Source: Candidatus Zixiibacteriota bacterium (GTDB taxonomy: Bacteria; Zixibacteria; MSB-5A5; RBG-16-43-9). From it: a DNA stretch of 10,618 nt. The notes beneath the pieces were generated by a model, which was not told the DNA's origin, did no database searches, and saw nothing but the letters and a program-made list of their open reading frames with translations. The stretch is taken from contig JAOUFL010000063.1 in assembly GCA_029858245.1 (NCBI GenBank), forward strand, positions 1-10,618, written 5' to 3'. Below, in pieces: positions 6,368-10,618 of this stretch; the stretch's first letter is position 1; each line of letters begins with the position of its first letter. Both the position numbers and the translations under genes were made by a program.

Positions 6368-8062
6368 TTAAAGTGTAGTCTCCGCTATAACCTCTTCAAT
6401 TGTGGTGATACCTTTTTTTACCTTTTCAATGCCAGCAGTTCTTAAGGTCAACATACCTGCTGAGACCGCATATTCTTTAATCTCGTGACTGGCCTTTCCT
6501 TCAATGATCATCTTCTCGATATCCGGAGTCATGGGCATAATCTCAAACAGACCAGTTCTGCCTGAAAAACCAGTATTATTACACTCCTGACAGCCCTTTC
6601 CCTGATAAATATGAAAATCTTTTATCTCGCTTTCCGGTACTCCCAATCTTATTAGGTTTTCTGGGGTTGTTTCAACTCTCTCCTTACAGTAATTGCAAAT
6701 TTTCCTCACCATTCTCTGAGCCATAATCAGCCTCAAAGCTGATGCCACAAGATAACCGGGAACACCTATGTCCACCAATCTATTTACAGTGCTGGCTGCA
6801 TCGTTGGTATGAACTGTAGAGAAGACTAAATGTCCGGTCAGGGCAGCTCGAATAGCAATCTCTGCAGTTTCACCATCCCTTATCTCTCCTACCATAACCA
6901 CATCTGGATCCTGACGGAGAAAAGACCTCAGGGAAACAGCAAAAGTTAAACCTATGTCACCTTTAATTTGAACTTGATTTATGCCATCGAAATTAAACTC
7001 TACTGGATCCTCAGCGGTCATAATATTTATATCTGGATCATTGATCTGCTTAAGAGCAGAATAAAGAGTAGTAGTTTTACCACTACCGGTAGGTCCGGTT
7101 ACTAAAATCATCCCGTAAGGTAATCTGATAGCCTGAGAAAACTGACTTAAACCTCTTTCTGGAAATCCTAATTTTGTGAGGTCCACCATCAGGCTTCTGG
7201 GATCCAGTATACGCATAACCACTTTTTCACCGAAAATAGTCGGTAGAACTGATACTCTAAGATCTATAGTTCTTTCACCCACTTTAACCTTAATCCTGCC
7301 ATCCTGAGGAAGTCTTCTCTCGGAAATATCTAAATCAGCCATAATCTTAACCCTGGAGACAATAGCTGCTCGATATTTAAAGGGTAATGGGGACATCTCT
7401 TGTAGATTACCATCAATGCGGTATCTCACTCTTATCCTTTTCTCATAGCTTTCAATATGAATATCTGAGGCACCTTTTCTGATCGCATCAGCTATAATCC
7501 CATCCACTAATTTAACTAACGGTTTATCCTGAATTGCCGAACGTAAATCCTGCTCTGTGGGAAGTTCCTCGGTAGTTTCAACGACTTCTAAATCATCTTC
7601 TTTCAATCCTTTTAGAATCTCATCAATACCGGAACTTTCTTTATAATAGGTATCAATTGCTTTCTGGATGGCTTTTTCCGGGCTTATCACCGGTTGTATC
7701 GAACAGCCAGTGATAAATTTCACTGCATCTAATACATAGATATCACTGGGATCGGATATGGCTACAATTAAAGTACGGCCTAATTTACTTACTGCTATTA
7801 CATTAAACTTTCTGGCAATATCAGAAGGAATTAACTTGATTATTTCTGGATTGAGTTCTATATCGGAGAGTCTAAGAGCTCCAATGTTGAGCTGTTTACC
7901 TATAAACTCGGATAGCTCATCCTCATCCTGGATTGCTCCTATCTTTACCAGTATCTGCCCTAACTTGCTTTCACCCTTTTTTTCTAATTTTAAAGCTTTT
8001 TCCAGTTGCTCACGGCTGATTTTACCAGCCTTGACCAGCATTTCCCCCAATTCTACTGACAT
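6368..8062 (-). CDS. pilB: PilB/GspE-family ATPase (type IV pilus extension or type II secretion)
   Basis: Hexameric cytoplasmic ATPase that drives pilin polymerisation. It has 564 residues, typical of PilB. The N-terminal MshEN (T2SSE_N) region, about 1-140, contains two LGxxLVxxG-type motifs at 5-13 and 34-42. The N2 domain, about 180-300, contains ASDIHIE. The ATPase core has Walker A GPTGSGKT at 323-330, an Asp box around E351-D352, Walker B DPDVVMVGEIRD at 385-396 and a His box HLVFSTVHTND at 411-421. A zinc-binding tetracysteine follows: C456, C459, C491, C494. Start ATG at 8062, preceded on the - strand by AAAGG. It lies 74 nt after a roadblock gene and at the end of an MglA-type cluster, which favours the pilus (PilB) over the secretion (GspE) reading. 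No pilC, pilT or pilin gene is visible. Confidence 0.9.
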   Translation of the reverse strand: MSVELGEMLVKAGKISREQLEKALKLEKKGESKLGQILVKIGAIQDEDELSEFIGKQLNIGALRLSDIELNPEIIKLIPSDIARKFNVIAVSKLGRTLIVAISDPSDIYVLDAVKFITGCSIQPVISPEKAIQKAIDTYYKESSGIDEILKGLKEDDLEVVETTEELPTEQDLRSAIQDKPLVKLVDGIIADAIRKGASDIHIESYEKRIRVRYRIDGNLQEMSPLPFKYRAAIVSRVKIMADLDISERRLPQDGRIKVKVGERTIDLRVSVLPTIFGEKVVMRILDPRSLMVDLTKLGFPERGLSQFSQAIRLPYGMILVTGPTGSGKTTTLYSALKQINDPDINIMTAEDPVEFNFDGINQVQIKGDIGLTFAVSLRSFLRQDPDVVMVGEIRDGETAEIAIRAALTGHLVFSTVHTNDAASTVNRLVDIGVPGYLVASALRLIMAQRMVRKICNYCKERVETTPENLIRLGVPESEIKDFHIYQGKGCQECNNTGFSGRTGLFEIMPMTPDIEKMIIEGKASHEIKEYAVSAGMLTLRTAGIEKVKKGITTIEEVIAETTL

Positions 8063-8136
8063 AGTTCAACCTTTTTCTACAGATCCCTCTTCCGGAATAA
8101 ATTAAGCACAGATTTACCTGAATGTGCGTATCAAAA

Positions 8137-8631
8137 TCAGCTCTCTTCTTTGAAGATATCGTTAAGCCTTTCCTCAGCTGATGCTGCAAAGTCAGAATCA
8201 ATTGTTTTTTCTTCTTTCTTTTTTTCTCTGGTAGTCTGCCCTAAAACCATAACCAATTCGTCACCGCATTCCTTTGCATACAATCTCACCATACCTATGG
8301 TAGTACGGTCATCAAAGATCACCACCAGAATAGACCTCTCCCCTACCAGGGAAATGTGAATGTGGTCTCTTTTCCCCTGATGAAAGAGAACCGAAAATTC
8401 TGGCTCTCCCACCAGGCGAGCAATTTCCCTTGTAGAAGCAAAGCTTCCTGCTAAAAGAGCTGCCAGGGCAGTTGTGTCCAGGGAATGGGTGAATCCCTGG
8501 CGGGTTATCAGATGACCGTCCTTATCTACCAGGAGGGCACATTTAGCCTCAGCTCCTTTGATCAACTTGATCAAGGCTCTATCGATCTTTTCAATCTGTT
8601 CTTCGTAGATTATCAAATTCTCCTCCTGCAA
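8137..8631 (-). CDS. Roadblock/LC7-domain protein (third of the cluster), TTG start
   Basis: 164 residues. The roadblock/LC7 fold covers about 10-125: an N-terminal helix, AKCALLVDKDGHLIT (beta hairpin), the long helix DTTALAALLAGSFASTREIAR, then HIHISLVGERSILVVIFDD and GMVRLYAKE. The last 35-40 residues are a charged tail rich in K and E. Roadblock proteins act as dimeric platforms or GTPase-activating partners of Ras-like GTPases; the exact role here is inferred from position. The start is TTG at 8631, supported by a perfect AGGAGG 6 nt upstream that overlaps the end of the GTPase gene. The gap to that gene is only 3 nt, so the two are probably co-translated. There are 74 nt before pilB. 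Confidence 0.88.
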   Translation of the reverse strand: MQEENLIIYEEQIEKIDRALIKLIKGAEAKCALLVDKDGHLITRQGFTHSLDTTALAALLAGSFASTREIARLVGEPEFSVLFHQGKRDHIHISLVGERSILVVIFDDRTTIGMVRLYAKECGDELVMVLGQTTREKKKEEKTIDSDFAASAEERLNDIFKEES

Positions 8632-8634
8632 TTT

Positions 8635-8643
8635 TTACCTCCT
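8635..8643 (-). promoter_or_regulatory. Shine-Dalgarno overlapping the GTPase stop codon
   Basis: On the - strand AGGAGG (8643-8638) runs directly into TAA (8637-8635), the stop of the MglA-like gene, and TTG follows at 8631. The strong site decides the non-ATG start of the downstream roadblock gene and suggests termination-reinitiation coupling. Confidence 0.75.
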
Positions 8644-9759
8644 GCCAGTAATTTTTTCAAACCATTTCCGTAAAAATCCAATCCGTACGGGTTTAGTTTT
8701 CTTTTGTTTTAACATCGGAGAAACCATGACTTTTTCCTCTGGAGAAAAGGCGATCTTCTCTCTGTGAATTTTCACCGGTAGTTGGTTCAAAGCCATTTCA
8801 TCCATTGTTTTTTTAATTTTAAGCATATCCTTCAAAATCTCCTCTTGATTTCGGATTAAATTCTGGCCTTTTATCTTCTCTTGATCGCCCAATTCTTCTT
8901 TTTTCTCCAGTATCTCCTTAGGTTTTACTGGTTCCACAGATATTTCTTTCTCTTTTTCCCTTATTTCGTTTGATACTTGAGTTTTGCCAGCATCATCTTT
9001 CAATCCTGACCCGTAATGAACCTTTTCTTCTACATCCTTATCGTTATCCATTACCGGAATACTACCCTGGGGAGATTTTATCTCGATCTCTTCAGCTCTG
9101 GCAAAAGCAGGTGTTGTGATATGCTGCTGGGCAACAGCCGAAACCAATTCCTTCTTATCCTTCTTCTCGGGTTCAGATTTGCTTCTGGCTTTATCCAGCA
9201 CCTTATTGCTGATCGATTTTAGTGTATCGAATACACCTATACCTTTAAATGCTACTGCCTCAAAATAAGGTAGCTTCCTGGGATTTAAAATCCTCTCCAG
9301 TTCCTCTATACTTGAAATACCTTCCAGGTCCCTTTTATTATATTGCACTATCATGGGAAGTTCTTTCAAATCATAGCCATACTCATTTAAATTCTCTACC
9401 AGATTATGCATGCTTTCAATATTCTCCTCTAACTTAGCTTCCTGCGAATCAGCTACAAAAATCAATCCATCCACCCCTCTCAAAACCAGTTTGCGTGTGG
9501 CGTTGTAATATATCTGGCCCGGAACGGTGTATAGCTGGAATTTGGTCGTGAATCCCTGAACCTGTCCAATATCCAAAGGCAAAAAATCAAAATAAAGAGT
9601 TCGATCCGCATCCGTTGCCAGGGAAATAAGTTCTCCCCTGGTCTGAGGAGGAGCTTTCTTATGTATGTAAATAAGGTTGGTGGTTTTGCCACTCAACCCT
9701 GGTCCATAATATACTATTTTACAGCAGATCTCCCTGAACGCATAGTTTATCGAGACCAT
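8635..9759 (-). CDS. MglA-family Ras-like GTPase with long charged C-terminal extension
   Basis: Residues 1-195 match the bacterial polarity GTPase MglA closely and almost without gaps: INYAFREICCKIVYYG, P-loop GPGLSGKT at 19-26, and D52-R53-T54-L55 with the arginine that M. xanthus MglA uses for hydrolysis. TVPGQ at 78-82 includes Q82, ADSQ is at 103-106 and NKRD at 140-143. The MglA-specific spacing suggests an active GTPase switch. Unlike MglA (195 residues), this protein has 374. Residues about 196-355 are charged, probably disordered with helical K/E segments, and the end (about 357-374) is FLRKWFEKITGRR-like, basic and amphipathic. ATG at 9759 with GGAGG close by (3-nt spacing). It lies 9 nt after a roadblock gene, the same order as mglB-mglA. 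I leave the symbol empty because the architecture differs from mglA. Confidence 0.92.
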   Translation of the reverse strand: MVSINYAFREICCKIVYYGPGLSGKTTNLIYIHKKAPPQTRGELISLATDADRTLYFDFLPLDIGQVQGFTTKFQLYTVPGQIYYNATRKLVLRGVDGLIFVADSQEAKLEENIESMHNLVENLNEYGYDLKELPMIVQYNKRDLEGISSIEELERILNPRKLPYFEAVAFKGIGVFDTLKSISNKVLDKARSKSEPEKKDKKELVSAVAQQHITTPAFARAEEIEIKSPQGSIPVMDNDKDVEEKVHYGSGLKDDAGKTQVSNEIREKEKEISVEPVKPKEILEKKEELGDQEKIKGQNLIRNQEEILKDMLKIKKTMDEMALNQLPVKIHREKIAFSPEEKVMVSPMLKQKKTKPVRIGFLRKWFEKITGRR

Positions 9760-9768
9760 TTTCCTCCA

Positions 9769-10113
9769 TCAAAAATTCCGTTCTTTGATTTTGGAAGCTG
9801 CGTTTTTAATCTCCAGTCGAATTAACCCGATATTCACATTAGGATCTGTGGTAACTACCAGTATTCCAAATCCCACATCTGTCAGAAAGAGTTTTCCCAG
9901 CTCTGCTTCAATGGTCATCTGGCTAAATGAAGTAGATTTTAACTTCTCCAGCGATTTCTGAACTGTACTGACAATAGATGCAGCCATGGCTCCCACAGCC
10001 TCATCCTGAAAACGGGTATCTAAATCCGCAGCTATTATTATACCATCATTTCCCACCAGCATACTCCCGCTTATACCGCTGGTTTTATTTAACTCTTCTA
10101 GGATCTGATACAT
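9769..10113 (-). CDS. MglB-like roadblock/LC7 protein
   Basis: 114 residues, essentially one roadblock/LC7 domain: helix 1 (MYQILEELNKTSG), the beta hairpin SGSMLVGNDGIIIAADL, the long central helix DEAVGAMAASIVSTVQKSLEKL, then strands TIEAELGKLFLTDVG and FGILVVTTD, and the last helix IGLIRLEIKNAASKI. In Myxococcus and Thermus the roadblock gene directly upstream of mglA encodes MglB, the GTPase-activating protein of MglA. The position here is the same (9-nt gap), so an MglB-like role is the best inference. It is shorter than M. xanthus MglB (about 159). ATG at 10113 has an excellent GAGGAGG Shine-Dalgarno about 6-7 nt upstream. Its first 29 nt overlap the end of the preceding gene in another frame. 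Confidence 0.87.
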   Translation of the reverse strand: MYQILEELNKTSGISGSMLVGNDGIIIAADLDTRFQDEAVGAMAASIVSTVQKSLEKLKSTSFSQMTIEAELGKLFLTDVGFGILVVTTDPNVNIGLIRLEIKNAASKIKERNF

Positions 10114-10618
10114 TTCTTCCCTCCTCTATTCCCAGGAGTTTATTATATTTTTCTTTTAGGAATCTTTTAAGCATCTCGACTGATTTGATAATTCGTATAT
10201 TCAATAATTCATCTGTATTTCTGCTGGCAACCGTTACCAGGGTAAAATCAAAAACCCTGTTCAGGGTTATCCACCTGTTTGCAGTTAACAGCTGAATCCT
10301 TTCCGCTTTTGATTCTCCCAATTTTTTCAACATATTTGAGTTTATCTCCACCAGACTCAAAGCCAGAGGGGCGATCTTATCTGCTTCTAATACCTCTATA
10401 CTTTCTTCTCCTACTATTAAACCTTCTGAATCTACTAAAAACGCCCCCTCCACACCAGAATACTCCTTAAGGTAACTTAGAGCGTTTTCTAAATTAGTCT
10501 CTTGAACCTCAGCTTTGGGCTGCAGAGGAATTGTGTCTTCCTTGACTTCCGGTAGAGGTTTAGACTGCTCCTTTTTTTTCTCTCTCTCTAGCCTGGATAT
10601 TTTTTCCCCGAATGAGAA
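10085..10618 (-). CDS. Roadblock-domain protein, N-terminus cut by window edge
   Basis: The frame is open to the right window edge, giving at least 177 residues. No ATG occurs in the visible part, and the GTG at 10453 lies inside the domain, so the real start is outside. The visible N-terminal 40 or so residues are a charged, proline-containing linker (LEREKKKEQSKPLPEV). A roadblock/LC7-like domain follows: LENALSYLKEYSGVEGAFLV, DSEGLIVGE, the helix DKIAPLALSLVEINSNMLKKL, the strands RIQLLTANRWITLNRVFDF and FTLVTVASR, and a final helix. A basic tail ends the protein. The linker suggests another domain upstream. It overlaps the MglB-like gene by 29 nt, so the two are likely co-transcribed. Confidence 0.78.
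   Translation of the reverse strand, partial: FSFGEKISRLEREKKKEQSKPLPEVKEDTIPLQPKAEVQETNLENALSYLKEYSGVEGAFLVDSEGLIVGEESIEVLEADKIAPLALSLVEINSNMLKKLGESKAERIQLLTANRWITLNRVFDFTLVTVASRNTDELLNIRIIKSVEMLKRFLKEKYNKLLGIEEGRNVSDPRRVK

Noticed and set aside
9978..10295. 105-residue plus-strand frame
   Set aside because: Antisense to two roadblock genes with clear folds and ribosome sites; no recognisable protein.

Overview
The window (about 43% G+C by eye) holds two convergent blocks. Both proteins and layout fit a Gram-negative-type bacterium. The F1Fo proteins, the MglA/roadblock cluster and the REP-like intergenic hairpins suggest a deltaproteobacterium or an uncultured candidate phylum (for example Zixibacteria or KSB1-like), but I cannot place it from sequence alone.

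Left block, + strand, 1-6056: an F-type ATP synthase operon in the classical order a-c-b-delta-alpha-gamma-beta (atpB, cut by the window edge, then atpE, atpF, atpH, atpA, atpG, atpD). The subunits carry their key residues, and the c-ring looks proton-coupled. Two things are odd. No epsilon gene (atpC) follows atpD. The alpha-gamma junction is split by a 202-bp spacer packed with hairpin repeats and bounded by an imperfect 20-bp direct repeat, leaving atpG with no visible Shine-Dalgarno sequence.

Middle, 6057-6367: a gene-free convergent spacer of 311 bp. It carries more copies of the same G/C-rich hairpin family seen between atpA and atpG, plus a related pair of A/T-richer palindromes. One of these palindromes could serve as the terminator of the minus-strand operon.

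Right block, - strand, 10618 down to 6368: a tight cluster read as [partial roadblock-domain protein] - [small MglB-like roadblock protein] - [MglA-family GTPase with a long charged C-terminal extension] - [third roadblock protein, TTG start] - [PilB/GspE-type secretion or pilus ATPase]. The first four genes overlap or lie within 9 nt of each other. In Myxococcus and Thermus, MglA is a Ras-like polarity switch and MglB, a roadblock protein, is its GTPase-activating partner; the switch controls type IV pili and gliding. Three roadblock proteins around one GTPase, followed by the pilus extension ATPase, suggest a locally encoded GTPase-controlled surface-motility or pilus-polarity module. The GTPase tail ends in a short basic-hydrophobic segment resembling a membrane-targeting amphipathic helix. 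This cluster is the most interesting part of the window.
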